A DNA stretch of 64,000 nucleotides from Alcaligenaceae bacterium (GCA_013416445.1 JACCER010000018.1:1-64000), one strand, 5' to 3'; counted from the stretch's first letter, positions 53,881 to 62,768 are shown. The notes: generated from the sequence alone by a model not told the origin. Numbers and translations are program-made.

Positions 53881-53892
53881 GTTTCTTTTCCC

Positions 53893-54951
53893 ATGATAGA
53901 AATCCAAGCAGTATCCCAGCGTTTCAATGGCCCATCCGGGCCTGTAGATGCCGTACACGACGTCAGCCTGTCTATACGCAAGGGTGAAATCTTTGGCATT
54001 ATCGGGCGTAGCGGCGCCGGAAAAAGCACCTTGGTTCGCACGCTCAACCTGCTCAATCGCCCCACTTCCGGCAGCATCATCCTTGATGGCCAGGATATGG
54101 CTTCGCTGTCGCCAGAAGGCCTGCGCAAAGCGCGCCGCCATATCGGCATGATATTCCAGCACTTCAACCTGCTGTCCTCAAGAACGGTATACGGCAATAT
54201 TGCCCTGCCCCTTGAATTGGCTGGCATACCCAAAGCCGACATCGAACGCAAAGTTCACCAACTGCTGAAACTGGTCGACCTGACCGCGCTAGCTGATCGC
54301 TACCCCTCACAAATCAGCGGTGGGCAAAAGCAACGGGTAGGCATCGCCCGTGCGCTGGCCAACGACCCCAAAGTGCTGCTTTCCGACGAAGCCACTTCTG
54401 CCCTCGACCCTGAAACCACCAAATCCATTCTTGAGCTGCTAAAAAGAATCAATCAGGAACTGGGGCTGACCATAGTGCTGATCACGCACCAAATGGAAGT
54501 CATCAAGCTGATTTGTGATCGTATGGCAGTGATGGAAGGCGGCAAGCTAATTGAACACGGCGGCGTGCTGGATACCTTCCGTTCCCCCCAACACCCTGTC
54601 ACCCGCGCCATGATAGGCGACGTGATCTCGCAAGACCTGCCTAAAGGCGTACTGCAGCGGGTGCGCGCCCGGCTGGCAAAAACCAGCGAAGGGCAGGCTC
54701 AAGACCACCTGCTGCGGCTAGCCTTTACCGGCGCCGAGGTAGAAGAACCCCTGCTTTCAGAGGTCGTACGCCGCTTTGGCGTGAGCTTTAACATCCTGCA
54801 TGGCCAGATCGACGAAATCCAGGGCCAGGCCTTTGGTTCGCTGGCCATTCTCGCCACCGGCCTGCAAGATGAAATGGAAGAGGCCAAGGCCTATATGCGC
54901 TCGCGCGGCGTAACCGTACAGGAGTTGACCCATGTCACAGCAATTGATTGA
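53893..54951 (+). CDS. metN: Methionine import ATP-binding protein MetN
   Basis: ATPase of the D/L-methionine ABC importer. The start [11 protein letters not shown] is at 53893 and gives 352 residues. It has Walker [10 protein letters not shown]-loop MIFQHFNLL, signature [14 protein letters not shown], Walker [14 protein letters not shown] and the switch histidine in VLITHQMEV. The C-terminal part (about 250-352) is the NIL domain, which binds methionine and inhibits transport. It overlaps metI by 20 bp. Confidence 0.96.
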   Translation: MIEIQAVSQRFNGPSGPVDAVHDVSLSIRKGEIFGIIGRSGAGKSTLVRTLNLLNRPTSGSIILDGQDMASLSPEGLRKARRHIGMIFQHFNLLSSRTVYGNIALPLELAGIPKADIERKVHQLLKLVDLTALADRYPSQISGGQKQRVGIARALANDPKVLLSDEATSALDPETTKSILELLKRINQELGLTIVLITHQMEVIKLICDRMAVMEGGKLIEHGGVLDTFRSPQHPVTRAMIGDVISQDLPKGVLQRVRARLAKTSEGQAQDHLLRLAFTGAEVEEPLLSEVVRRFGVSFNILHGQIDEIQGQAFGSLAILATGLQDEMEEAKAYMRSRGVTVQELTHVTAID

Positions 54952-55585
54952 TCTGTTTATTAAGTCGTCGCTGGAAACCCTGCTGATGGTGGGTGTTTCA
55001 GGCCTTGTTGGCGCACTGGTCGGCGTGCCACTGGGCGTCTTGCTACACCTTACAGACCGCAAAGGCGTGCTGCCGGTGCTTAGCCTGAACCGTACACTAG
55101 GCATTATCGTGAATGCAGTACGCTCCACTCCCTTCATCATCCTGCTGGTGGCCATTATTCCACTAACCCGCTTTTTTGTGGGCACATCGATAGGCACGGC
55201 AGCAGCCATTGTGCCGCTGACCATAGCCGCCGCTCCCTTTGTTGCACGCCTGGTCGAAACCGCCCTGCGTGAAGTCGACCGCGGCCTGGTCGAGGCCGCT
55301 CAGGCCATGGGCGCGACCACGTGGCAAATTGTTTATAAAGTGCTGCTGCCTGAAGCCTTCCCCGGCATCATCGCCGGCCTGACCATCACCCTGGTCAGCC
55401 TGGTGGGTTATTCCGCCATGGCCGGCGCGGTAGGTGGTGGGGGGTTGGGCGACTTGGGCATCCGTTATGGCTACCAGCGCTTCCTGCCCGAAGTCATGCT
55501 GATGGTGGTCCTGATTCTTATTGTTTTTGTTCAACTGGTGCAAACCCTGGGTGATGCGCTGGTGCGTCGTTTAAGTCACCGCTAA
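54932..55585 (+). CDS. metI: Methionine ABC transporter permease MetI
   Basis: The 217-residue inner-membrane permease has five predicted helices. The EAA loop that contacts MetN reads [48 protein letters not shown] and [25 protein letters not shown] are highly conserved in MetI. It starts inside the end of metN and is followed by metQ after 48 bp, so metNIQ is one operon. Confidence 0.96.
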   Translation: MSQQLIDLFIKSSLETLLMVGVSGLVGALVGVPLGVLLHLTDRKGVLPVLSLNRTLGIIVNAVRSTPFIILLVAIIPLTRFFVGTSIGTAAAIVPLTIAAAPFVARLVETALREVDRGLVEAAQAMGATTWQIVYKVLLPEAFPGIIAGLTITLVSLVGYSAMAGAVGGGGLGDLGIRYGYQRFLPEVMLMVVLILIVFVQLVQTLGDALVRRLSHR

Positions 55586-55633
55586 CCGCTATCCGGATTC
55601 CACAAATTTAGTTTTACTCTTCAAAGGAAAAAA

Positions 55634-56434
55634 ATGAACCGTCGCCAACTACTGCAATTCGCCGCTGGACTCGGCCTGGCCGCCAGCATGGCCGCCGCTC
55701 CTGCGCTGGCCCAAGACAAAACCTATAAAATCGGTGTAACGGGCGGCCCCCACGCCCAGATCATGGAATTCGTGAAAGACAGGGCTGCCAAAGAAGGCCT
55801 GAAGCTGGAAATCGTTGAATTCAGCGACTATGTACAGCCTAACGCCGCGCTGGCCGCCGGCGACCTGGATGCCAACAGCTATCAGCACCAGCCTTACCTT
55901 GACGCCCAGATCAAAGACCGTGGCTACAAACTGGTCAGCGTCGGGCTAACCATCACCTTCCCCATGGGCGTTTACTCCAAGAAATTCAAAGCACTCGCTG
56001 ACCTGCCCAATGGCGCCCGTGTAGGGGTGCCTAACGACCCGACCAATGGCGGGCGCGCTCTGTTGTTGCTGCAGTCGCAAGGCTTATTGAAACTCAAGGC
56101 AGACGCTGGGCTCAAAGCCACCCCACTGGATATTGTCGAGAACTCGAAAAAACTCAACATCATCGAACTTGACGCAGCCCAATTGCCACGTTCGTTATCC
56201 GATCTGGACGCCGCTGCTGTCAACGGCAACTATGCCGCCTCGGCTGGCCTGAATCCCGTCACCGACGCCATTGCGATGGAAGGCCCCAAAGGCCCTTACG
56301 CCAACATCATCGCCGTACGCACCCAGGACAAAGACCAGGCCTGGATCGCCAAACTGCTTAAAGCCTACCATTCCCCGGAAACCAAGGAATTCGTCGTCAA
56401 GACCTTTAAAGATTCAGTCATCACTGCCTGGTAA
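55634..56434 (+). CDS. metQ: Methionine-binding protein MetQ (NlpA family)
   Basis: Periplasmic receptor of the methionine importer, 266 residues. The signal sequence MNRRQLLQFAAGLGLAASM ends ALA-Q and has no lipobox cysteine. Unlike E. coli MetQ, it is probably soluble. The twin arginine followed by QLLQF hints at Tat export, though Sec is possible. NlpA-family segments are IGVTGGPHAQIMEFVKDRA, LDANSYQHQPYLD, GARVGVPNDPTNGGRALLLLQ and AAVNGNYAASAGL. It closes the metNIQ operon, and a dispersed palindrome follows. Confidence 0.95.
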   Translation: MNRRQLLQFAAGLGLAASMAAAPALAQDKTYKIGVTGGPHAQIMEFVKDRAAKEGLKLEIVEFSDYVQPNAALAAGDLDANSYQHQPYLDAQIKDRGYKLVSVGLTITFPMGVYSKKFKALADLPNGARVGVPNDPTNGGRALLLLQSQGLLKLKADAGLKATPLDIVENSKKLNIIELDAAQLPRSLSDLDAAAVNGNYAASAGLNPVTDAIAMEGPKGPYANIIAVRTQDKDQAWIAKLLKAYHSPETKEFVVKTFKDSVITAW

Positions 56435-56474
56435 ATTCACTGATCGCCAGTAGATACGATCAACGCCAGTTTTC

Positions 56475-56517
56475 GTAGGTCGGATTAGCGCCGCGCCGCC
56501 AGGCGCATAATCCGACA
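56475..56517. repeat. Dispersed GTAG-type palindromic repeat (copy 10)
   Basis: GTAGGTCGGATTAGCGCC, an extended GC-rich loop, GGCGCATAATCCGACA. It lies 41 bp after the metQ stop. Confidence 0.9.
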
Positions 56518-56612
56518 TCAACAGTCTACGTCTGCCTTATCGACCATAGGCACCACCCTGCCTCCCCGTAGTACTATCTTCATCTATCCAACCCAACCAG
56601 GCACTATCAATT

Positions 56613-57320
56613 ATGGATGCCAATGTTATTGCCGCCATGGCGCGCTGGCCCGACGTGCCTAACGCTTACGGCTGGCTATCTCTGACTGAAAGCGGCCAAT
56701 GGCGCCTACACCCTCGTGGAGACGCCTGGCAGCCCGAAAACAGCGCCGCCGCCCCAGACTCCAGCCATCACGACGCTACTGGCTACCACCCCGGCGAATC
56801 CATTAGCAGCCCACAAATACTGCAATTCATTGACCGCAACTACGCTTGCGACGAACACGGCCAATGGTTTTTTCAGAACGGCCCACAAAAAGTCTATGTA
56901 CGGCTGGATGGCGCACCCTATATTCTGCACACCATGGGCAACAGCAACGCCGGTACACTCGCCCTGCGCACTCACAACGACCTGGATGTCAAAACAGTTA
57001 CAGGCTGGTTGCTGGACGAGTCCGGAAAACTGTATGTACGCACCGAATACGGCCCTGGGCTGATTGCCGGGCGCGACCTGGCATCAGTGCTGGATTGCAT
57101 CTATACGCCGCAAGGCATGGCCATTCTTGATGCAATGGCAAACCCAAATGCGGCGTCAACCCTGGAAGTGCAGGCCTTTCCCGTTGGCCTGGCGGCGTCG
57201 GACCACACGTCAAAGACGCTAATCCGACCCACAACAACCATCTTGTTTAAAACATGCACAATTGAAGCCGTAGAGCAAGAACTGGGGTTCCTGCGCTTTC
57301 CACGGCCAACGGCAAACTGA
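56613..57320 (+). CDS. Conserved hypothetical protein (DUF2946-like)
   Basis: The 235-residue protein resembles a conserved betaproteobacterial family. Its typical stretches are MARWPDVPNAYGWLSLTESGQWRLH, ILQFIDRNYACDEHGQWFFQNGPQKVYVRLDG and TGWLLDESGKLYV. The family number is uncertain. There is no signal peptide or membrane segment, and no catalytic motif is recognised. Many aromatic residues and beta-type spacing suggest a beta-rich fold. Residues 195-207 (ASDHTSKTLIRPT) are encoded by a degenerate copy of the dispersed palindrome, so the gene may have absorbed a repeat. Confidence 0.82.
   Translation: MDANVIAAMARWPDVPNAYGWLSLTESGQWRLHPRGDAWQPENSAAAPDSSHHDATGYHPGESISSPQILQFIDRNYACDEHGQWFFQNGPQKVYVRLDGAPYILHTMGNSNAGTLALRTHNDLDVKTVTGWLLDESGKLYVRTEYGPGLIAGRDLASVLDCIYTPQGMAILDAMANPNAASTLEVQAFPVGLAASDHTSKTLIRPTTTILFKTCTIEAVEQELGFLRFPRPTAN
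57196..57230. repeat. Degenerate palindromic repeat inside a coding region (copy 11)
   Basis: GTCGGACCACACGTC and GACGCTAATCCGACC form the two arms within the hypothetical protein gene, and the reading frame continues through it. Confidence 0.5.
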
Positions 57321-57384
57321 AAAACCAGGCCAGACACACTTGCGGGATTACTCACCAATCCCGCACTTTGAGTAGAATCACCCT

Positions 57385-57972
57385 ATGACCTTGCAAGCTT
57401 CCAGTTTTTATTTCCCCGCTCCGCGCGCACAAAAATTTTGCAGCCAGTGCGGCACGCCACTGAGTCGGCAAATTCCGCCCGACGATAATCGCCTGCGCGA
57501 TGTTTGCGATAATTGCGGTGCGGTGCACTACCAAAACCCGCGCAACGTCGTCGGCGTGCTGCCCGTATGGAAGGATAAAATCCTGTTATGTCGCAGGGCC
57601 ATAGAGCCACGCTACAACAAGTGGACCCTGCCCGCCGGCTTCATGGAGCTAGGCGAAACCACCGCGCAAGGCGCCATGCGCGAAACCCAGGAAGAAGCAG
57701 GAGCCCAAATTGAACTGGGCCCCTTGTACACCATTATCGACGTTCCTCACGCCGAGCAAGTCCATTTTTTTTACTTGGCCAAAGTATTAAGCGATGAACT
57801 CTTCCCTGGCCCGGAAAGCCTGGAAGCCGCTTTCTTCAGCATTGAAGACATACCATGGCGGGAATTGTCGTTTCGCACCGTAATTACCACCCTCGAACAC
57901 TACTTGGCCGACGTCAAAACGGGCGTGTTTCCCATGCATCACTACGATATTCCCCTGCCCCTTCCCAAATAG
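57385..57972 (+). CDS. NUDIX hydrolase with N-terminal zinc ribbon
   Basis: The 195-residue protein has a four-cysteine zinc ribbon (KFCSQCGTPL...DVCDNCGAVHYQNPR). A Nudix domain follows, whose box reads GFMELGETTAQGAMRETQEEAGA and matches GX5EX7REUXEEXGU. The arrangement resembles NADH pyrophosphatase-like NudC relatives, but the protein is shorter (NudC about 257 residues) and lacks its extra N-terminal domain. It probably hydrolyses a nucleoside diphosphate derivative. It is located before aat, with a 49-bp gap. Confidence 0.92.
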   Translation: MTLQASSFYFPAPRAQKFCSQCGTPLSRQIPPDDNRLRDVCDNCGAVHYQNPRNVVGVLPVWKDKILLCRRAIEPRYNKWTLPAGFMELGETTAQGAMRETQEEAGAQIELGPLYTIIDVPHAEQVHFFYLAKVLSDELFPGPESLEAAFFSIEDIPWRELSFRTVITTLEHYLADVKTGVFPMHHYDIPLPLPK

Positions 57973-58021
57973 GAACCGTCGTGGCCCAGCAAACAACACT
58001 ATCGCCCGGGCAGCGACAGCC

Positions 58022-58762
58022 ATGACCCACCTGACCTGGCTGGACGATTTCACCCCCCTGCCACATCCAAGCGCCGCTCAACCTGAGGGGCTACTGGCGG
58101 CGGGCGGCAAGCTGTCCATCAACCGCCTGACCGAAGCCTATAGCAAGGGAATTTTCCCTTGGTTCAACGAAGGCGAGCCTGTCTTGTGGTGGAGCCCCGA
58201 TCCCCGCATGGTGCTTGACTGTGCCAAGCTCAAAGTCTCACAGTCGTTAGGCAAGAAGCTGCGTCAGATAGGCCGTAGCGAACTGACCCCCGCAGCCCGG
58301 ATACGCATCACCACCAATACAGCATTTGCCCGTGTCATTGCATCTTGTGCGGCTACGCGCGCCAGCCAGCCCGGCACCTGGATTTCACCCGCGATACAGG
58401 CAGCTTATCTGGCCTGGCACGAAGCAGGCAGCGTCCACAGCATAGAAACCTGGATAGACGGCCAATTGGTCGGCGGACTCTACGGTGTTAACCTTGGCAG
58501 CATGTTCTTTGGCGAATCCATGTTCAGTTTGGCCAGCGACGCCAGCAAACTGGCCCTGGCTTATCTGGTTGGCTTTTTGCAGGCACGCGGCATACACCAT
58601 ATAGATTGCCAGCAACAAACCGGCCACCTTGCCAGCCTTGGCGCCAGGCCCATCAATCGTGTGTGCTTCCTGGCCATGCTTGAGCAGGCTTTACAAGACA
58701 CGCCGCCTTCCTGGGGCGCGGGGCAAATACTACAATCGGGCCAGCTTGCAACTGGCGGATGA
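58022..58762 (+). CDS. aat: Leucyl/phenylalanyl-tRNA-protein transferase
   Basis: Adds Leu or Phe from aminoacyl-tRNA to proteins with N-terminal Arg or Lys, making them ClpS/ClpAP substrates (N-end rule). The 246-residue product contains EGLLAAGGKLSINRLTEAYSKGIFPWFNEGEPVLWWSPDPRMVL and HSIETWIDGQLVGGLYGVNLGSMFFGESMFS, the family hallmarks. It is followed after 40 bp by the related bpt gene, so the two N-end-rule transferases are linked. Confidence 0.96.
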   Translation: MTHLTWLDDFTPLPHPSAAQPEGLLAAGGKLSINRLTEAYSKGIFPWFNEGEPVLWWSPDPRMVLDCAKLKVSQSLGKKLRQIGRSELTPAARIRITTNTAFARVIASCAATRASQPGTWISPAIQAAYLAWHEAGSVHSIETWIDGQLVGGLYGVNLGSMFFGESMFSLASDASKLALAYLVGFLQARGIHHIDCQQQTGHLASLGARPINRVCFLAMLEQALQDTPPSWGAGQILQSGQLATGG

Positions 58763-58802
58763 ATGACGCCATAATGGCTGTACAGCTTTACCGAGCCCCG
58801 CC

Positions 58803-59531
58803 ATGAGCCATCCCACCGAACCTACACTCAAAACCTTGCAGTTTTATTCCACGGCGGCGTATCCGTGCAGTTACCTGCCCGATCGCGAAGCTCGATCCCA
58901 AGTAGCCGCACCGACTCATCTTATCGATACAGCCACCTATTCCAGCCTGGTCGAACAAGGCTTTCGGCGCAGCGGCCTGTTTACCTATCGTCCTCATTGC
59001 GACGCCTGCCAGGCCTGCCTGCCCATACGCATAGACACGCAACGCTTTGCACCTAACCGCACCCAGCGCAAAACCTGGAAGCGCCTTGGCAGCCTGCAAG
59101 CACGCACCACCACACTACGCTGGAATGGCGAGCACTTTATGCTCTACGAGCGCTACCAGCGTGGCCGGCACCCAGGTGCAGGCATGGACGAAGACAGCCA
59201 GACACAATACAAGCAATTTCTGCTTACCAGCCGCGTCGATTCGGAAATGGTTGAATTTCGTCTGCCATCAGGCCAACTGCAAATGGTGTCGGTCATCGAT
59301 GTACTGGAAAACGGCCTGTCGTCGGTATATACCTTTTACGATCCCGACGCCATTGGCAGCCTCGGGGTTTTTGGCATACTGTGGCAAATAGAACAATGCC
59401 GTATTCTTGGCCTGCCCTGGCTCTACCTGGGCTATTGGATACGAGAAAGCCGTAAAATGGCGTATAAGTCACAATACACCCCCTTCCAGATTCTTCAAAA
59501 CGGAATCTGGGTCGAGCCGGCTACCCCTTGA
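58803..59531 (+). CDS. bpt: Aspartate/glutamate leucyltransferase (Bpt/Ate family)
   Basis: Transfers Leu from Leu-tRNA to N-terminal Asp or Glu of proteins. The 242-residue product has the ATE N-domain [16 protein letters not shown] and the Cys cluster [13 protein letters not shown]. The ATE C-domain has [31 protein letters not shown] and [10 protein letters not shown]. Bacterial members of this family use leucine, while eukaryotic ATE1 uses arginine, so older annotations call it arginyltransferase. It lies between aat and pyrD, 6 bp before the latter. Confidence 0.95.
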   Translation: MSHPTEPTLKTLQFYSTAAYPCSYLPDREARSQVAAPTHLIDTATYSSLVEQGFRRSGLFTYRPHCDACQACLPIRIDTQRFAPNRTQRKTWKRLGSLQARTTTLRWNGEHFMLYERYQRGRHPGAGMDEDSQTQYKQFLLTSRVDSEMVEFRLPSGQLQMVSVIDVLENGLSSVYTFYDPDAIGSLGVFGILWQIEQCRILGLPWLYLGYWIRESRKMAYKSQYTPFQILQNGIWVEPATP

Positions 59532-59537
59532 GTCATC

Positions 59538-60596
59538 ATGTCATTTCTATTTAATACCTATCCCCTGGCTCGCGCCGCGCTGTTCTCCCTAGACGCTGAA
59601 TGCGCTCACGAACTCACCTTGGCGTCATTGCAAAAAGCCTACGACTGCCGCCTAAGCCGCAGCCTGCTCAGTTCGCGCCCCGAACACCGATGCACGCTAA
59701 TGGGTCTGTCATTTCGCAACCCGGTAGGGCTGGCTGCCGGGCTGGACAAAAACGGCGCGCATATCGACGCATTGGGGCAATTGGGTTTCGGATTCGTTGA
59801 AGTCGGCACGGTTACCCCCAAGCCCCAGTCGGGCAACCCCAAGCCGCGCATGTTCAGGCTGCCACGCGCCCAAGCCTTGATCAACCGGCTAGGCTTCAAT
59901 AACCAGGGACTAGACACTTTTATCGCCAACGTGCAAAACAGCCAATGGCGCAGCCAGGGCGGCATCCTGGGGCTGAATATCGGCAAAAATGCAGCAACGC
60001 CCATAGACCATGCAGTCGATGATTACCTGCTCTGTCTCGAAGGCGTCTACCCGCATGCCGACTACGTTACAGTCAATATCTCATCACCCAATACCCAGAA
60101 CTTGCGGGCCCTGCAAGGCCACGACGAACTGGCCAGCCTGCTGCTGCCGCTGCAAGAAAAGCGGAAGGCGCTGGCCGACCAACACGGCCGCCAAGTTCCC
60201 ATGGTGGTAAAAATTGCGCCCGACCTGAGCACTGAACAAATAGACATCATTGCCGACCTGCTGCCCCGCTATGGCGTAGATGGCGTAATTGCCACCAACA
60301 CCACACTGTCGCGCGATGCCGTACAAGGCTTGCCGCATGCCAACGAAACCGGTGGCTTGTCGGGCCCGCCAGTACATGAATTATCGCTGCAGGTCATTGC
60401 CCGACTGCGCCAGCAACTGGGCGCCTCATTTGCCATCATTGGCGTGGGCGGCATCGTGTCTGGCAAACAGGCCCAGGAAAAAATCACTGCCGGCGCCAAC
60501 GCCATACAACTTTATACCGGCCTTATTTACCAAGGCCCCGCCCTGATAGCAGAATGCGTGAAAAGCGTAGGCCAGATTACCGCCGCAGGCGCGTAA
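59538..60596 (+). CDS. pyrD: Dihydroorotate dehydrogenase (quinone)
   Basis: Membrane-associated class 2 enzyme of pyrimidine synthesis that passes electrons to quinone. The 352-residue product has the N-terminal helical membrane-binding part ([25 protein letters not shown]), [15 protein letters not shown], the catalytic serine region [14 protein letters not shown], and the FMN-binding segments [18 protein letters not shown] and [34 protein letters not shown]. The last residues VGQITAAGA and the stop codon fall in a dispersed palindromic repeat. Confidence 0.97.
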   Translation: MSFLFNTYPLARAALFSLDAECAHELTLASLQKAYDCRLSRSLLSSRPEHRCTLMGLSFRNPVGLAAGLDKNGAHIDALGQLGFGFVEVGTVTPKPQSGNPKPRMFRLPRAQALINRLGFNNQGLDTFIANVQNSQWRSQGGILGLNIGKNAATPIDHAVDDYLLCLEGVYPHADYVTVNISSPNTQNLRALQGHDELASLLLPLQEKRKALADQHGRQVPMVVKIAPDLSTEQIDIIADLLPRYGVDGVIATNTTLSRDAVQGLPHANETGGLSGPPVHELSLQVIARLRQQLGASFAIIGVGGIVSGKQAQEKITAGANAIQLYTGLIYQGPALIAECVKSVGQITAAGA

Positions 60597-60603
60597 TCCG
60601 ACA
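60567..60603. repeat. Dispersed GTAG-type palindromic repeat ending pyrD (copy 12)
   Basis: GTAGGCCAGATTACCGCC, then GGCGCGTAATCCGACA. Its first 30 bases encode the last nine residues of PyrD and the TAA stop lies inside the right arm (60594-60596). Confidence 0.8.
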
Positions 60604-60640
60604 TCAAGTCCATGCTTCGGCAATCACTTACCCACAAAAA

Positions 60641-60682
60641 AAGCCCTGGCCCCGAAGAATCATGACTTCGGGGCCAGGGCTT
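60641..60682 (-). terminator. Rho-independent terminator between pyrD and phasin gene
   Basis: The stem has 17 perfect base pairs (AAGCCCTGGCCCCGAAG / CTTCGGGGCCAGGGCTT) around AATCATGA. On the minus strand it runs into at least seven T residues, so it should end the phasin transcript. On the plus strand it has only TTT after it, so it may also block pyrD transcripts less strictly. Confidence 0.88.
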
Positions 60683-60747
60683 TGCATGCTGCCAAGCTTT
60701 TAAGAAATACCGTCGCTTTTGCGTGATGTTTCTTTTGAGGCATGGTT

Positions 60748-60779
60748 TGTCGGATTACGCGCTTCGCGCTAATCCGACA
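60748..60779. repeat. Dispersed palindromic repeat (copy 13)
   Basis: TGTCGGATTACGCGCTT and GCGCTAATCCGACAA give a nearly perfect hairpin. It lies just after the phasin stop codon (minus-strand gene) and before its terminator. Confidence 0.9.
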
Positions 60780-60795
60780 AGATCAAACCAACTAT

Positions 60796-61377
60796 TTAGG
60801 CAGTAGCGCGACGGGCGCGAGGAGCGGCCGATTTGGCAGCTTCAGCGGCGTCAGCGGCAGCCTTGAACGTAGCATTGGTTGCGGCAGTGATATTCGACTC
60901 TGCAGCGTCGGCAGCCTGGCGGGTAGCCTTGGCAACCGATTCGTATGCGCTATTGGCTGTTGCCAACGAGGACTTCAGCAATGCAACTGCGCCTTCCGTA
61001 CCGGTAGGTGCGCTCTTGGCAATCTGATCGATAGCTTCTGAAACGTGCTGCTGGCCTTGAGCAACCTGCTCTTCGGTGAACTTGGACAAATCGCCCTGCA
61101 CACCCGAAACAATGTCGTATACGTGCTTGCTGTAGGCTAGTACTTTTTCAGCACCAGGCTGCACCAAAGCCGAAGTAAAAGCCAGGGCTTCCTGGGCATC
61201 TTTGACTTCGATGGCTTGCTGCGATTTTTGGGCGACTTCGTCGATGGTTGCCTTGATAACCTTGAGGTTGAGGTCTACCAGTTTTTCGAAACCGCTAAAA
61301 ACGGTGCTTTGAAAAGCCAGGAAGTTGTCCAGGTTGGCTTTTTGATTAGCCAGAACTTGTTGAGGGATCGCGCTCAT
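60796..61377 (-). CDS. phaP: Phasin (PhaP family)
   Basis: Polyhydroxyalkanoate granule coat protein of 193 residues. It has the phasin_2-type N-terminal stretch QQVLANQKANLDNFLAFQSTVFSGFEKLVDLNLKVIKATIDE. Long amphipathic helices follow, with an Ala/Lys-rich C-terminus ending PRARRATA. There is no signal peptide. It implies that the organism makes PHA, though no synthase gene is in the window. Two similar boxes lie upstream (about 61499 and 61556) that may bind the PHA regulator PhaR. Confidence 0.95.
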   Translation of the reverse strand: MSAIPQQVLANQKANLDNFLAFQSTVFSGFEKLVDLNLKVIKATIDEVAQKSQQAIEVKDAQEALAFTSALVQPGAEKVLAYSKHVYDIVSGVQGDLSKFTEEQVAQGQQHVSEAIDQIAKSAPTGTEGAVALLKSSLATANSAYESVAKATRQAADAAESNITAATNATFKAAADAAEAAKSAAPRARRATA

Positions 61378-61498
61378 GATATTTCCTTATAAATGAACTG
61401 CCGGGGTTAGCCGTGCAGTTCGTGATAATTGAACTTGGGTTCAAGCATAAAAATAAAGAAGGCTAAGCAAATCACCTGCTACCTGTGAAAACCTTCAA

Positions 61499-61572
61499 TG
61501 CTGCACCGCACAAAAGCAATTTTACGCTATTAAACAAGGGTGTCAAGTTTTATTTGCTGCAACGCAACAAAT
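61499..61572. promoter_or_regulatory. Two repeated boxes upstream of phaP (candidate PhaR sites)
   Basis: TGCTGCACCGCACAAAA (about 61499-61515) and TGCTGCAACGCAACAAA (about 61555-61571) share TGCTGCAnCGCA(A)CAAA. The second is also an imperfect palindrome, ATTTGC...CAAAT. They lie about 125-195 bp upstream of phaP. PhaR repressors are known to bind GC-paired boxes at phasin promoters; binding here is inferred. Confidence 0.45.
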
Positions 61573-61709
61573 AGGTAGAAAAAGAAAGGCATTGAATTCA
61601 TTAAAAAATTTTATGCAGGAATTGAGTAAAAACTTTTTGCATATGAAATGCCCCGCGTGCTCAAACACCATCTATCATTCAGTCTTGCCTTTACGCAAAC
61701 GAAGACGCA

Positions 61710-61822
61710 ATGAAATACAGCACATTGAAACTTATGCTCGATTTTATTTTTCAGCACCGTCATGTCCGCAGGCGCCGCGCAGGCTGCCGATTATCCTGAT
61801 CACTCGATTAACATGGCGGGGC
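61710..61822 (+). pseudogene. Remnant of a Bug receptor gene (signal peptide region)
   Basis: An ATG at 61710 reads MKYSTLKLMLDFI. After a +/-1 frame change it continues FSTVMSAGAAQAADYPDHSINM. This is a complete export signal with AQA cleavage followed by the YP(x)xSI(N/K) start of mature TctC-family receptors. The sequence then stops resembling the family. It looks like the 5' end of a deleted Bug gene. Confidence 0.5.
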
Positions 61823-61850
61823 TGATGCACGCATTTTTTGATAGATTGTT

Positions 61851-61884
61851 TGTCGGACTAAGCGCCTGTTGCACTAATCCGACA
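61851..61884. repeat. Dispersed palindromic repeat (copy 14)
   Basis: TGTCGGACTAAGCGCC, then GCACTAATCCGACAA. It lies between the Bug remnant and the IclR stop codon. Confidence 0.75.
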
Positions 61885-61895
61885 AACAAGCCCGT

Positions 61896-62705
61896 TTACG
61901 AGGCTTCGTAACCCAGTGCTTCGGATATTTGTGCGGCGGTCTTGAGCAGGACGGGTATCCATTCATCGCGCATGCGCTCGGCAGGCGCCGAAATAGACAG
62001 CCCTGCCAGCAGTTTTCCAGTGTCGTCGTATACGCCTGCGGCTATGCACCTGACGCCCAATTCCAGCTCTTCGTTGTCACGTGAATAACCATGGCGGCGC
62101 ACCTGCGCCAGATCGCGTTCCAGCTGATCTGTTTGTGTGATGCTGTTGCGCGTCGTGCCCGCCAGGCCCGTACGCATTGCATAGGCTCGCACTTGGCGTG
62201 GATCGCTTACCGACAAAAACAGCTTGCCTGTTGAGGTCAGGTGCAAAGGAGCTCGCCCCCCTATGGCACGCACCACCTGCATGCCGGAACGCTCGCTCCA
62301 GGAGCGCTCTATATAGACGATCTCGTCACCCTGCTGCAACGACAAGTTGATGGTTTGCCCGGTTACTTTGTGCAATTCGCGCATGGGTTCAAGAGCCACT
62401 TCACGCACATTCAGGCGACCTTTGACCAAGGAGCCCAATTCCAGCAGGCGCATGCCCAATCGATACAAACCGCTATCTACACGCTCTACATAGCGCCCCA
62501 CCACCAAGTCATTCAAAATACGATGTGTGGTTGAGGTATGCAAGCCAGTGGCTGCAGCCAGGTCTTTTAGCGGGACGGGATCGGCATGCCTGGCAAGTAC
62601 GTCCAGCAGCCGCATGGCTCGTTCGAGCACCTGTATGGTAATGGATGAATCACTTGCAGCGGAAGCGCCGCCCGCCTGGGTCGAGAGAGTAAAAGATCGT
62701 GGCAT
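61896..62705 (-). CDS. IclR family transcriptional regulator 3
   Basis: From ATG 62705 (MPRSFTLSTQ) the product has 269 residues; a TTG at 62723 would add six. It has a winged helix (ITIQVLERAMRLLDVLARHADPVPLKDLAAATGLHTSTTHRILNDL) and an IclR effector domain (GGRAPLHLTSTGKLFL, RHGYSRDNEELELGVRCIAAGVYDD). The conserved Cys of the effector pocket is present (VRCIAAG). Its target is unclear. The decayed Bug gene downstream may once have been co-regulated. Confidence 0.92.
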   Translation of the reverse strand: MPRSFTLSTQAGGASAASDSSITIQVLERAMRLLDVLARHADPVPLKDLAAATGLHTSTTHRILNDLVVGRYVERVDSGLYRLGMRLLELGSLVKGRLNVREVALEPMRELHKVTGQTINLSLQQGDEIVYIERSWSERSGMQVVRAIGGRAPLHLTSTGKLFLSVSDPRQVRAYAMRTGLAGTTRNSITQTDQLERDLAQVRRHGYSRDNEELELGVRCIAAGVYDDTGKLLAGLSISAPAERMRDEWIPVLLKTAAQISEALGYEAS

Positions 62706-62768
62706 AGTCCGGTTATGTCGCAACGCAACATTTCCATAATATGAAACAAAGCGCTATTTTGGCAAGAC

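Larger units (their letters stand above)
53590..53892. other. Intergenic region between tRNA-Cys and metN
   Basis: This 303-bp gap holds the tRNA terminator (53624-53656), a dispersed palindrome (53691-53732), an AT-rich stretch suitable for the metN promoter (about 53740-53830), and a second terminator-like hairpin just before metN. No gene is seen. Confidence 0.6.
61378..61895. other. Region between phasin and IclR genes
   Basis: This 518-bp gap contains the phasin promoter region with two repeated boxes (about 61499-61515 and 61556-61572), a frameshifted fragment of a Bug receptor signal peptide (61710 to about 61822), and a dispersed palindrome (61851-61884). An open frame at 61592-61825 has no family features and is not called. 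Confidence 0.6.

Noticed and set aside
53733-53892. SAM riboswitch upstream of metN
   Set aside because: I looked for SAM-I, SAM-II and SAH-type conserved cores and saw none; only a simple hairpin with a T run is present.
61592-61825. 77-codon open frame downstream of the phasin promoter
   Set aside because: Its start has no ribosome site and its second half is an out-of-frame reading of the Bug signal-peptide relic.
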